Shown: piece after piece, positions 9,703-20,827 of the stretch
How the letters are laid out: the number at the start of each line of letters is the position of its first letter
Numbering within the stretch: the first letter of the stretch is position 1
Assembly: GCF_000830005.1 (NCBI RefSeq)
Contig: NZ_CP010407.1
Location: 930,001-994,000 of the forward strand
Reading direction: 5' to 3'
From: Streptomyces vietnamensis
Lineage (GTDB): Bacteria; Actinomycetota; Actinomycetes; Streptomycetales; Streptomycetaceae
DNA: 64,000 nucleotides
Notes under the pieces: generated by a model
Database searches by the model: none
The model's input: the letters and a program-made list of their open reading frames with translations, nothing else
Told to the model about the DNA's origin: nothing
Program-made: the position numbers and the translations under genes

Positions 9703-11022
9703 GTGAGTACGCCGAGGAAATCGCCGAAGAGACCAGCGATACGCACCGTCTCCGCGCCGGCCGGCAGGTCCGTCGACCGGCCCGCCGACGACGAGATCTG
9801 GCCCCGCGTCACCCGCGAGCTGGCCGACGACCTCGCCGTCGACGCCCTCGCCCGCGACCGGGCCGGCAAGGCCCCCTTCGACGAGGTCGGACGCCTCCAG
9901 GAGGCCGGGCTGCCCGCCCTCCTCACGGCGCCGGGACCGACCCGGCGGGGCGCGGGCCTGCAGGCCGCCTGCGCGGTCGTACGGGAGATCTCCGCCGCCG
10001 ACAGCTCCGTGGGCGAACTCCTCGCCCACCACTACGCGTTGTCCTGGAGCAGCCGCTTCTTCGGCCCCGCGCCCGATGCCGGCGACGCGCCCGCCCTCGA
10101 CGTGTGTACGGCCGAGGAGCACTGGCTGCTCGCCGGCGGCGTCGAGGCACCGCGCACCGAGTCCGATCCGGGCCTCACACTCACCCCCGCCGACGGGCCC
10201 GGCGACGACTGGATCCTCGACGGGCGCCGCACCTTCGCCTCGGGCGTGACGGTCGCCGACCGGCTCGTCGTCGGCGCACGGCCCGGCGGCACCGGCGACC
10301 TGCTCGTCGTCCTCGTGGACCCGGCCCACCCGGGGGTGTTCACGGACCCCGGTACGGACCGGATCGGTCAGCGCCTGACCGGCGCCGGCACCGTCACCTT
10401 CGACCACGTCCCGGTGCCGGCCGGGCACGTCCTCGGGACCCTCCCGCACGACGAGCACGCCGTCGCCCCCTTCACCACCCTCGCCCCCCTCGCCCTGCGG
10501 CTGCTGCTCGTCCAGGTCGGTCTCGGCATCGCCGAGGGGGCGCTCGCCGAGGCGCGCGACATCAGCCGCGCCGAGCAGGCGGGGCCCGTCCCCGCCGACC
10601 GCCCGGAAGGCCCGTCGGCCTCGGTCGGCGCCGGGGACGACCCGTACCTCCTCCTCGCCTACGGGGAGTTGGCGACCGCCGCGCACGCCGCCGCCGCGGT
10701 GGTGGAGCGGGCGACGGACGCCCTCGCCCGGGGACTGCTCGCCGAGCGGTCGCTCGGCCTGGAGGAACGCGCCGACATCGCCGTCCTCGTGGCGGCGGCC
10801 GAGACCGTCACCGGCCGGGCGGCCGTCCACATCACCACCCGCATCCTCGAACTCGTCGACGGCACGGCGGGAGCCGACGCCCGGGGCGGCGGACCGGGCT
10901 TCGACCGCTTCTGGCGCAACGCCCGCGCGCTCACCGCCCCCACGCAGGCGGCCCACCGGCTCCGCGACATCGGGGACCACTACCTCAACGGCACCCACGC
11001 CCGGCTCACCCTGCTGGCCTAG
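9703..11022 (+). CDS. Acyl-CoA-dehydrogenase-fold monooxygenase (DszC/SfnB-like sulfur acquisition oxidoreductase)
   Basis: A 439-residue acyl-CoA dehydrogenase superfamily protein. The helical N-terminal domain contains SAADSSVGELLAHHYALSWSS, the central beta domain reads DDWILDGRRTFASGVTVADRLVVGA, and the C-terminal helical bundle ends with FWRNARALTAPTQAAHRLRDIGDHYLNG. The histidine in the last segment (near HRLRDIGDHY) and the domain order match FMNH2-dependent desulfurisation enzymes (DszC, SfnB) better than true acyl-CoA dehydrogenases. It probably oxygenates an organosulfur compound in the cytoplasm using reduced flavin from a separate reductase. The GTG start follows GGTGAGGTGAC. An inverted repeat lies just upstream, and the Rrf2 regulator precedes it on the same strand. 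Confidence 0.82.
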   Translation: MSTPRKSPKRPAIRTVSAPAGRSVDRPADDEIWPRVTRELADDLAVDALARDRAGKAPFDEVGRLQEAGLPALLTAPGPTRRGAGLQAACAVVREISAADSSVGELLAHHYALSWSSRFFGPAPDAGDAPALDVCTAEEHWLLAGGVEAPRTESDPGLTLTPADGPGDDWILDGRRTFASGVTVADRLVVGARPGGTGDLLVVLVDPAHPGVFTDPGTDRIGQRLTGAGTVTFDHVPVPAGHVLGTLPHDEHAVAPFTTLAPLALRLLLVQVGLGIAEGALAEARDISRAEQAGPVPADRPEGPSASVGAGDDPYLLLAYGELATAAHAAAAVVERATDALARGLLAERSLGLEERADIAVLVAAAETVTGRAAVHITTRILELVDGTAGADARGGGPGFDRFWRNARALTAPTQAAHRLRDIGDHYLNGTHARLTLLA

Positions 11023-11057
11023 GGGGCGTCGGGCAGGGCCGGAAGGACCGGCATGTC

Positions 11058-11071
11058 GGGACGTCCGGCCC
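11058..11071. promoter_or_regulatory. Imperfect palindrome upstream of universal stress protein gene
   Basis: GGGACGTCCGGCCC is an imperfect palindrome about 90 bases before the USP start. Its shape recalls the GGGAC-type sites of DosR/DevR-like response regulators, which control many universal stress proteins. In such GC-rich DNA chance occurrence is possible. Confidence 0.25.
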
Positions 11072-11158
11072 TCTCGTCGAGCCGCCGATGGGCCCAAGCT
11101 GGAGGGAGGAGGGCCCACCGGCCGGCGGGCCCGTCACCGCACCGACGGAGGCAGCCCG

Positions 11159-12031
11159 ATGAGTCGTGAGATCGTCGCAGGAGTGGACGGTTCCCCCGAG
11201 AGCCTCGCCGCGGCCGACTGGGCCGCCCGCGAGGCCCTGCACCGGGGCCTCCCGCTACGGCTCGCGCACGCGTGGCGCTGGGAACCCCTCGACATCCCCC
11301 TGGCCCAGGACCCCGAGACCCAGCAGCGCGCGGCGTACGCCCTGCTGCGCGAGGCCGAGGCCGCGATCGCCGAGCGCCACCCGGGGCTCGCGCTCACGAC
11401 CGAGCTGCTCCCCGACACCCCGGTCACCGCGCTGCTCGGCGCCGAGGACCGGGCCGAGCTGCTCGTCATCGGCTCGCGCGGCCACGGCGCCGTCACCGGC
11501 TTCCTGCTCGGCTCGTACGGGCAGCAGATCATCGCCGGCGCCACCCGCCCCGTCGTCGCCGTCCGCTCCCGCGACGGCGAGCAGGCCGAACCGCCGTCGG
11601 GGTACGTGCTCGTCGGTCAGCACGGCAGCCCGGAGGACAGCGCGGCCGCGCTCGGCTTCGCCTTCGGGACCGCCGCCGCGCGCGGGGCGGCGGTGCGGGC
11701 CGTGCGCGCGTGGAGCCTGCCGGCCCTCTACGCGTACAGCCCGGCGTCGATGCGGCTCGCGGACGAGGCCGGCGGGCTCGTCCCGTACGAGGAGAAGGCG
11801 CTGCGCGAGGCGCTCGTCCCCTGGCGCGAGCGGTACCCCGACGTGCCGGTGACCGAGCACGTCGAGCTGGGCAGCGCGGGGCAGGTGCTGCTTTCGGGAT
11901 CGGGCGGCGCCCAGCTCCTGGTGGTCGGCCGGCGCGCCCGGCGCGGGGCCGTCGGGCCGCGGATCGGTTCGGTGGCGCACGCGGCGCTCCACCTCGCGCC
12001 CTGCCCGGTGGCGGTGATCCCGCAGGGCTGA
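11159..12031 (+). CDS. Universal stress protein, tandem UspA domains
   Basis: A 290-residue cytoplasmic protein with two UspA domains. Domain 1 (residues 1-140) begins IVAGVDGSPESLAAADWAAR and ends with the nucleotide-binding motif VIGSRGHGAVTGFLLGS (G-x2-G-x9-G-S). Domain 2 (about 150-290) begins YVLVGQHGSPEDSAAALGFA and has the degenerate VVGRRARRGAVGPRIGSV. Tandem USPs of this length in actinobacteria bind ATP and are usually induced by hypoxia or stationary phase through DosR-like regulators; an imperfect palindrome upstream is compatible. It appears monocistronic. The second nucleotide-binding motif is less canonical, so only domain 1 may bind ATP. Confidence 0.93.
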   Translation: MSREIVAGVDGSPESLAAADWAAREALHRGLPLRLAHAWRWEPLDIPLAQDPETQQRAAYALLREAEAAIAERHPGLALTTELLPDTPVTALLGAEDRAELLVIGSRGHGAVTGFLLGSYGQQIIAGATRPVVAVRSRDGEQAEPPSGYVLVGQHGSPEDSAAALGFAFGTAAARGAAVRAVRAWSLPALYAYSPASMRLADEAGGLVPYEEKALREALVPWRERYPDVPVTEHVELGSAGQVLLSGSGGAQLLVVGRRARRGAVGPRIGSVAHAALHLAPCPVAVIPQG

Positions 12032-12090
12032 CAGGCTCGTACGCGGGTTGACGCGCCGCGTTGACGAGGAGTGTCGGGGCGGCCGGGGCC

Positions 12091-12130
12091 GGAAAGTCTT
12101 ACCGCCGTCGCCCCGGTGGCTCTCCCGGCG
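12091..12130 (+). promoter_or_regulatory. Bipartite promoter-like element of CAP gene, shared with the sigma-CAP gene
   Basis: GGAAAGTCTTACC (12091-12103) and GGCTCTCCCGGCG (12118-12130) match, at identical spacing, the element at 14543-14504 upstream of the sigma-CAP fusion. The shared pattern is GAAAGTsTTAyC, 15 bases, GGsTCTCCCGrCG. It ends 39 bases before the CAP start. Its two-box form suggests a -35/-10 pair read by the encoded ECF sigma factor. Confidence 0.55.
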
Positions 12131-12169
12131 CCGGACCGAACGGCGACCTCGGCGAGAGAGCGGAGCTCC

Positions 12170-12829
12170 ATGCGGCACCACGACCGTCCCGGACACTCGG
12201 AACACCCCGACCCCACCGACCGCTTCGCGCGCACCGAGCCCCCCGCCGGGGGCCGGCACCGCAGAGCCGGCGGATCGCGGTGGCACGGCCCGCGCCGTCC
12301 GTCCTTCCGCACCGCCGTCACGCTCGCCGGAGCCGCGGCCGTCGTGCTCACGGTGGCGACCGGGATGTACGTGGCCACTCCCGCGACCGGCACGACGGCC
12401 GCGGCCGCCGCCCCGGACCGGTCGACGGCGGCGGCGGGGAAGGCCGCGCGGTTCGTGCGGGACGTCGTGGAGCTCGCCAACGCCGAGCGCGAGAAGGCCG
12501 GTTGCGGACCGCTCCGCACCGAGGGGCACCTGCGGGCCGCCGCGCAGGGGCACGCCGACGACATGGCCGCCCGCGACTACTACGAGCACCACAGCCCGGA
12601 GGGCCGGGACGCGGGCGACCGGATCAGCGGCGCCGGATACGCGTGGGCGGCCTGGGGGGAGAACATCCACCGCGGGCCGAAGACCCCGGAGCGGGCCATG
12701 GAGGACTGGATGGACTCCCCCGGGCACCGGGCGAACATCCTCAACTGCTCGTTCAAGGACATCGGCGTCGGGGTGAGCCTGGCCGCCAACGGCCCCTGGT
12801 GGGTACAGGACTTCGGCGCGAAACGCTGA
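12170..12829 (+). CDS. Membrane-anchored CAP (SCP-like) domain protein
   Basis: A 219-residue protein with a cytoplasmic His/Pro/Arg-rich N-terminus (1-47), one membrane helix (about 48-68), an Ala/Thr linker and an extracellular CAP domain (about 94-219). CAP hallmarks are AGCGPLRTEGHL, YYEHHSPEGRD, WGENI and DSPGHRANILNC. C112 and C193 probably form a disulfide. ATG 12170 has GGAG five bases upstream; an in-frame ATG at 12071 lies upstream of the presumed promoter. The product is a close relative of the CAP domain of the convergent sigma-CAP protein, only 12 bases away at the 3' ends. It may be a ligand, decoy or regulated partner of that sensor (inference). Confidence 0.88.
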   Translation: MRHHDRPGHSEHPDPTDRFARTEPPAGGRHRRAGGSRWHGPRRPSFRTAVTLAGAAAVVLTVATGMYVATPATGTTAAAAAPDRSTAAAGKAARFVRDVVELANAEREKAGCGPLRTEGHLRAAAQGHADDMAARDYYEHHSPEGRDAGDRISGAGYAWAAWGENIHRGPKTPERAMEDWMDSPGHRANILNCSFKDIGVGVSLAANGPWWVQDFGAKR

Positions 12830-12841
12830 GGGTCCCCAGCC

Positions 12842-14467
12842 TCAGGGAGCGGGGGCGGCCAGCTTCTGCACCCAGATCGTGCCGCCGGGACCGGGCGCCG
12901 ACGCCACGCCGGTGTCCCGGTACCGGCAGTCGATCATGTTCCGCTCGTGCATCGCGTCGCTCCGCCAGTCCTCGACGACGGTCTCCGGGTCGGCCGCGCC
13001 GCGCGCCAGGTTCTCGGCCCAGGCGCTCCAGTCGTATCCGGCGGCGGTGATCCGCGCGTCCGCGAACTCTCCCTCGGGGCTGCTGTGTCCGTAGTAGCCG
13101 CGCGCGACCATGTCGCGGGCGTAGCGGCGGGCCGCCTCGACGAGGCGGGGGTCGGTCCGCAGCGGGGCGCAACCGGCCTTCGCCCGGAGCCGGTTGACGA
13201 GCGCGGTGACCTGCTCCCCCGGGTCGGGGGGCGGCGTCGGGCGCGGGGTGCGCCGGGGTGTGGGGACGGCGGTCGTCGGCGCGGGGGCGGTGGTGACCAC
13301 CGGGCTCGGGGAGACGGTGGCCGGGGCGGTCGTCGCGGCCGGCTCGGCGACGGGCCGGTCCGGTCTGACGCGTGCCTGCGGCTCCGGCGGTACGAGGAGG
13401 GCGACCGCCCCGAGGACGGCGACGGCCGCGACCCCGGCGACGGCGGCGCGGCGCAGCGGGATCCACCGCCCGGCGGCGTCGGACGCGCCGGGCCCCGGGG
13501 ACATGCCAGGCTGCGAGGGGTCGCCGGGCCAGGATCCCCCGCTGGCCCCCGGGGACGCGCCCGGCTGCGAGGGGTCGCCGGGCCGGGAGCCCCCGCCGGG
13601 CCCCGGAGACACGCCGTGCCCGGAGGACGCGCCCGGCTGCGAGGACGCGTGGGCGGTGTACTCCATCGCCGGGCCGTCCGTGCGCGAGGCCGCGACCGCC
13701 AGGGGCGGGACGAGGCCGATGCCGACGAGGAGGCCCTCGACGGGGGCGAGGCCGCTGCGGCCGCTCGCGCGGGAGGTGCAGGCGGCGCAGGTGCGCAGAT
13801 GGCGGGCGATCCGCTTGCGCCAGAGCGGGGAGGGCCGGCCGTCCCAGGCCGTGAGGATCTCCGTGAGCTCCGGGCACGGCGGCAGCGCGTCCAGGGCGCG
13901 GACCACGGCGCGGCCGGTGTCCAGGCGTTCCTTCATCCGCTGGACGCGGACGGCGGCGTGCCGCGGGGGGACGCCGAGGCCTTCGGCGAGCTCGGCGCGG
14001 GTGAGCTCGCCGGCGGCCTCCAGCCACCACAGGGCGAGGAGTTCGGCGTCGTCCTCGTCGAGCCAGCGGGTCGCGCGGGCCACGTCGCGGCGCTGCCCGG
14101 AGAGGCCGAGGCGGAGGATGGTGAGTTCGGTGAAGTCACCGGCCGGGTCCGCGAGGTCCGCGGCCCGGTCGAGGCCGGGCACGGGCGCCCGCCGGCGCTC
14201 GTGCCAGCGGCGCCGTATCCCGTTCATGGCGATGGCGACGAGCCAGGACCGGAAGCGGGAGGGGTCGCGGAGGCCGGTGAGGCCGTCGAGGGCACGGACC
14301 ATCGTCTCCTGGACGATGTCGTCCGTGTCGGCGTGGCCGTCGAGGGCCCGGCCGACGATGTTGTGGACGAGCGGAAAGTGGTCGCGGACCAGTGTGTCCC
14401 TGGCGTCCGCGTCACCCGCCCTGGCCGCCTCCACAAGGGCCGTGGTGCGTCGCTCGTCGCTGTGCAT
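12842..14467 (-). CDS. ECF sigma factor fused to zinc anti-sigma-like motif, membrane helix and extracellular CAP domain
   Basis: A single 541-residue chain. Sigma region 2 lies at about 10-90 (DTDDIVQETMVRALDGLTGL, then FRSWLVAIAMNGIRRRW) and region 4 at about 120-190. An HxxxCxxC motif (H223, C227, C230) as in zinc-binding anti-sigma factors follows. Pro/Gly/Ser-rich 18-residue repeats (about 280-335) lead to one membrane helix (about 338-360), a Thr/Pro linker and a CAP domain (415-541: AGCAPLRTDPRL, YYGHSSPEGEF, AWAENLARG, C433/C514). The layout implies a membrane-tethered sigma factor controlled in cis by an extracellular sensor, perhaps released by proteolysis. The next CAP gene is convergent, and both share a promoter-like element. 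ATG 14467 is preceded by GAGGGAG. Confidence 0.88.
   Translation of the reverse strand: MHSDERRTTALVEAARAGDADARDTLVRDHFPLVHNIVGRALDGHADTDDIVQETMVRALDGLTGLRDPSRFRSWLVAIAMNGIRRRWHERRRAPVPGLDRAADLADPAGDFTELTILRLGLSGQRRDVARATRWLDEDDAELLALWWLEAAGELTRAELAEGLGVPPRHAAVRVQRMKERLDTGRAVVRALDALPPCPELTEILTAWDGRPSPLWRKRIARHLRTCAACTSRASGRSGLAPVEGLLVGIGLVPPLAVAASRTDGPAMEYTAHASSQPGASSGHGVSPGPGGGSRPGDPSQPGASPGASGGSWPGDPSQPGMSPGPGASDAAGRWIPLRRAAVAGVAAVAVLGAVALLVPPEPQARVRPDRPVAEPAATTAPATVSPSPVVTTAPAPTTAVPTPRRTPRPTPPPDPGEQVTALVNRLRAKAGCAPLRTDPRLVEAARRYARDMVARGYYGHSSPEGEFADARITAAGYDWSAWAENLARGAADPETVVEDWRSDAMHERNMIDCRYRDTGVASAPGPGGTIWVQKLAAPAP
13493..13640. repeat. 54-bp direct repeats inside the sigma-CAP gene
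   Basis: Nearly three copies with a 54-base period; for example the segments beginning at 13501, 13555 and 13609 align. They encode 18-residue Pro/Gly/Ser repeats (DPSQPGxSPG type) in the cytoplasmic linker between the zinc motif and the membrane helix. Copy number may vary between strains. Confidence 0.75.
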
Positions 14468-14503
14468 GGATCTGCTCCCTCATCCCTGGACCGAGTCCCC
14501 CGT

Positions 14504-14543
14504 CGTCGGGAGACCCGTGGGCACGGGAGGGATAACACTTTCT
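14504..14543 (-). promoter_or_regulatory. Bipartite promoter-like element of the sigma-CAP gene
   Basis: Read on the minus strand, AGAAAGTGTTATC is followed after 14 bases by CGGGTCTCCCGACG. It aligns without gaps to 12091-12130 upstream of the CAP gene (26 of 40 positions identical by hand, concentrated in the two boxes). It ends 36 bases before the start codon. Autoregulation by the encoded sigma factor is the simplest explanation. Confidence 0.55.
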
Positions 14544-14555
14544 TGCGGGCGGCGG

Positions 14556-14861
14556 CTACCTCGGGGGTACCGGGAGTCTCGGGACCGTGGCCCCGTTCCC
14601 CTCCCGGACGGCTGCCACGACGGCGTCGTGCAGCTCTCGGCTCTCCTCCTCCGATCCGCACGGAACGGGACTGCCCGACATGGTGAACCAGTCGGATGCG
14701 CCGCTGTACTGCACGGCCACGCGTGCCTCGCGATCGGCGAACGTCGTGTGCACGGTCACATCGCCCGTGAGGACACCCGCCTCGTCGGTCAGCACCCCAC
14801 CTCGCCCGGTGTAGACACCGGCGGTCGTCCAAGATGCCCAGCTCATGCCCTCCAGGGTCAC
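14556..14861 (-). CDS. Small conserved hypothetical protein
   Basis: A 101-residue soluble protein beginning [19 protein letters not shown], with alternating beta-like segments ([31 protein letters not shown]) and a C-terminal helix ([18 protein letters not shown]). No signal, membrane helix or known motif is visible; the single Cys lies in [10 protein letters not shown] recognise the general look of a Streptomyces conserved hypothetical but no function. The sequence has normal coding third-position bias on this strand. It ends just upstream of the sigma-CAP promoter element and lies between that gene and icd. Confidence 0.7.
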   Translation of the reverse strand: MTLEGMSWASWTTAGVYTGRGGVLTDEAGVLTGDVTVHTTFADREARVAVQYSGASDWFTMSGSPVPCGSEEESRELHDAVVAAVREGNGATVPRLPVPPR

Positions 14862-14890
14862 ACCGGTGGGTGAGATGCGCCACCGACGGG

Positions 14891-14925
14891 ACCGCCCCGG
14901 TCGGAGGGATTCCGGCCGGGGCGGT
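14891..14925 (-). terminator. Hairpin terminator downstream of icd
   Basis: ACCGCCCCGG (14891-14900) and CCGGGGCGGT (14916-14925) are perfect 10-base arms with a 15-base loop. It begins about 40 bases beyond the icd stop. No T run is present, which is usual for Streptomyces terminators. Confidence 0.6.
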
Positions 14926-14964
14926 ACGGGTCGCGCGACGGGGCGGACGACGGTCCGCGCCGGA

Positions 14965-18304
<3,340 letters not shown>

Positions 18305-18419
18305 GCCCCGATTCGAACCCACGCGCGGCCGCGGCGCCCGCTGGACTCACCCGAACGACACGTCCTCGGGGCGGGCCGAGTCCGCACGGGAGGCCGCTCG
18401 CGCCCTCGGGGGACCCGCG

Positions 18420-18710
18420 TCAGCGGTCCCGGCGCGGGGCCTGCGCCACGACCAGGAGGACGAGCCCGCCGAGCAGGCCGAGGAGGGTCGCCACGCCCAG
18501 GCCGGAGCGCAGGACCGGGTCGTCCGCGAACTGCCCGCACGCCTGGATCGCGAACGCGGCGGCCATCGCCAGCTGTCCCCAGCCGTACGGCACCGTGCGG
18601 GAGACGCGCCGCCGCTGCCAGGGCGGCAGCCGGCCGGTGCGGAGCGCCGCCACGCCGGAGAGCGCGAGCAGGAGCGCCAGCGCGCCCGGTACGACGACGT
18701 ACCCGTCCAT
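18420..18710 (-). CDS. Small three-helix membrane protein, unknown function
   Basis: A 96-residue protein with hydrophobic stretches at about 4-24 (YVVVPGALALLLALSGVAAL), 40-58 (YGWGQLAMAAAFAIQAC) and 70-88 (LGVATLLGLLGGLVLLVVAQ), and a basic tail. No family is recognised. It sits between the GH15 gene and the PAP2 gene on the same strand with gaps of 45 and 115 bases, so co-transcription with GH15 is plausible. Codon bias supports a real gene. Confidence 0.6.
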   Translation of the reverse strand: MDGYVVVPGALALLLALSGVAALRTGRLPPWQRRRVSRTVPYGWGQLAMAAAFAIQACGQFADDPVLRSGLGVATLLGLLGGLVLLVVAQAPRRDR

Positions 18711-18755
18711 GGTCGGCCCCCTGCCGCACCGGCACCGCGCCGGAAATCGACGCGA

Positions 18756-20597
18756 TCATGCCACAGCGAGGTGGCGGGCGTGGTCGCGGCCGTGGCGGCG
18801 CGTGCCGTACAGGGTGAACGCCGTGTTCACCAGGGCGACATGACTGAGCGCCTGGGGCATGTTGCCGAGCTGGCGGCCGGCCACCGGGTCCCATTCCTCG
18901 GCGAGGAGCCCGACGTCGTTGCGGACGTCGAGGACCCGCTCGAAGACGGTCCGGGCCTCGTCGGCGCGGCCGGTCATGGCGAGGGCGTCGGCGTACCAGA
19001 ACGTGCAGGCGACGAAGCTCCCCTCGGTGCCGCCGAGGTCGTCGAGGTCGTGGGTGCCGCCGTCCCGGACGTCGCCGTACCGGCGCAGGAACCCGTGGTC
19101 GTCGAGCCGTTCCATCGCCCGGATCGTGCCGAGGACGCGGGGGTCGTCGGCGGGGAGGAAGCCGAGCCGGGGGATCAGCAGGGCGGTGGCGTCGACCTGC
19201 GCGCTCCCGTAGTACTGGGTGAAGGACAGCTGCTCCTCGCTCCAGCCGCGGGCGCAGATCTCCGCGTGCAGTTCGGCGCGGAGGGCCTGCCAGCGCGCCA
19301 GGGAGCCGCGCAGTCCGGCCACGCGGGCGAGGCGGACGGCGCGGTCGGCGGCGACCCAGGCCATGACCTTGGAGTGGACGAAGTGGCGGCGCGGGCCGCG
19401 GACTTCCCAGATGCCCTCGTCGGGTTCCTGCCAGCGTTCGCCCAGGTACTCCAGGAGCGAGGCGACCAGGGCCCAGGCCGGGGGGTCGAGGACGACGCCG
19501 GCCCGGACGGCCGAGTAGACGGTGCTGAGCACCTCGCCGTAGATGTCGAGCTGGAACTGGTCGACGGCCGCGTTGCCGAACCTGACGGGCCGTGAGTTCT
19601 CGTAGCCGGACAGCCAGTCGGCGTACGTCTCGGGGAGGCGGCGCTGCCCCTCGACCCCGTACAGCGGCTGGATGTCGGCCGGGTCTCCCGCGACGGCGCG
19701 CAGCAGCCAGCCCGTCCAGGCCAGCGCCTCCCTGCGGTATCCGCTGCGGAGCAGACAGGAGAGGGTGAAGGTGGAGTCGCGCAGCCAGCAGAAGCGGTAG
19801 TCCCAGTTGCGGCGCCCGCCGATGGACTCGGGGAGGGAAGTGGTGGGCGCGGCGACGATGCCGCCGGTGGGGGCGTACGTGAGGGCCTTGAGGGTGAGCA
19901 GGGAGCGGATCACGGCCTCGCGCGCGGGCCCTTCGTAGCGGAGGGCGGCGGCCCAGTCGTTCCAGAAGGCGAGGGTACGGGCGAGGGCGGCGTCGACGTC
20001 GGCGGGCGAGACGGGCGGCGGCGCAGGGGCGTGCGAGGGACGCCAGCCGAGGACGAAGACGACCCGCCGGCCGGCCGTGACGGTGAACTCGCAGGTCGTA
20101 CGGTCCCGGGTGACGGCGAGTTCGACGCCGGGCCCGCAGTCGAGGTGGGCGGAGTCCGGTCCGGCGACGTAGACGGCGGTGTGCCGGCCGGTCGACCGGC
20201 TCCAGGGGACGATGCTGCCGTGGTCGAAGCGGACGCTCAACTCGCCCCGTACGTCGACGCGTCCGGTGACCCCCTCGACGATCCTGACGATCCTCGGGGC
20301 GGGCTCGCCCGCGTACCGCGGCGGCATGAAGTCGGTGACCCGGACGGTTCCGGAGAGGGTCTCCCAGACGGTGTCGAGGACGAGCGTGTCCCCGCGGTAA
20401 CTCCGGCGCGAACAGCGGCTGTTGCCGACCGGGGCGAGGAGCCAGCGGCCGTGGTCCGGATTCCCGAGGAGGGCGGCGAGAGAGGCGGGCGAGTCGAAGC
20501 GGGGCGCGCACCACCAGTCGACGGACCCGTCGGTCCCGACGAGCGCCGCGGTCTCCAGGTCACCGACGAGGGCGTAGTCCTCAATTCGCCCTGCCAT
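18756..20597 (-). CDS. Glycoside hydrolase family 15 protein (glucoamylase/trehalase type)
   Basis: A 613-residue cytoplasmic protein without a signal peptide. The N-terminal beta-sandwich region begins MAGRIEDYALVGDLETAALV, and the (alpha/alpha)6 barrel contains GH15 hallmarks LPESIGGRRNWDYRFCWLRD (about 270-290), QFQLDIYGEVL, and GTEGSFVACTFWYADALAMTG with the predicted catalytic Glu. Bacterial intracellular GH15 proteins of this length act on trehalose or short maltooligosaccharides, so the call stays at family level. A -10-like TACAAT (minus strand, 20609-20604) ends 6 bases before the ATG, so the message may be leaderless, although AGGAGG also lies 14 bases upstream. It is divergent from the GT2 gene. 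Confidence 0.92.
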   Translation of the reverse strand: MAGRIEDYALVGDLETAALVGTDGSVDWWCAPRFDSPASLAALLGNPDHGRWLLAPVGNSRCSRRSYRGDTLVLDTVWETLSGTVRVTDFMPPRYAGEPAPRIVRIVEGVTGRVDVRGELSVRFDHGSIVPWSRSTGRHTAVYVAGPDSAHLDCGPGVELAVTRDRTTCEFTVTAGRRVVFVLGWRPSHAPAPPPVSPADVDAALARTLAFWNDWAAALRYEGPAREAVIRSLLTLKALTYAPTGGIVAAPTTSLPESIGGRRNWDYRFCWLRDSTFTLSCLLRSGYRREALAWTGWLLRAVAGDPADIQPLYGVEGQRRLPETYADWLSGYENSRPVRFGNAAVDQFQLDIYGEVLSTVYSAVRAGVVLDPPAWALVASLLEYLGERWQEPDEGIWEVRGPRRHFVHSKVMAWVAADRAVRLARVAGLRGSLARWQALRAELHAEICARGWSEEQLSFTQYYGSAQVDATALLIPRLGFLPADDPRVLGTIRAMERLDDHGFLRRYGDVRDGGTHDLDDLGGTEGSFVACTFWYADALAMTGRADEARTVFERVLDVRNDVGLLAEEWDPVAGRQLGNMPQALSHVALVNTAFTLYGTRRHGRDHARHLAVA

Positions 20598-20726
20598 GAC
20601 GGGATTGTATGCCTCCTGGAGGGCGATTGCATAAACGGCCGGGAATGTGACGGTCCGCGACGGGTAAAGGGCGAGCAGCCTGGCAGGTCATTCCTTCGCA
20701 GCCGCCCGCATATTCTTCCGCTTTTC

Positions 20727-20756
20727 TTGACGGCATCGCTCCGGGCGCAGGATTCT
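20727..20756 (+). promoter_or_regulatory. Housekeeping-type promoter of the glycan operon
   Basis: TTGACG (20727-20732), an 18-base spacer and GATTCT (20751-20756) resemble a sigma-HrdB promoter about 70 bases upstream of the GT2 start. The surrounding 230-base divergent gap is AT-rich for this genome. A 10-base direct repeat GGCCGTACCG flanks GCGAGTAA just before the start codon. Confidence 0.5.
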
Positions 20757-20827
20757 GAATAACGCGGGTCAGCCGATGACGCGGGTCGGCCGCACATTCG
20801 GCCGTACCGGCGAGTAAGGCCGTACCG

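Noticed and set aside
18306..18320. GGTTCGAATC sequence resembling a tRNA T-loop upstream of the PAP2 gene
   Set aside because: The flanking bases do not form a T-stem, and no acceptor, D or anticodon arms can be folded.
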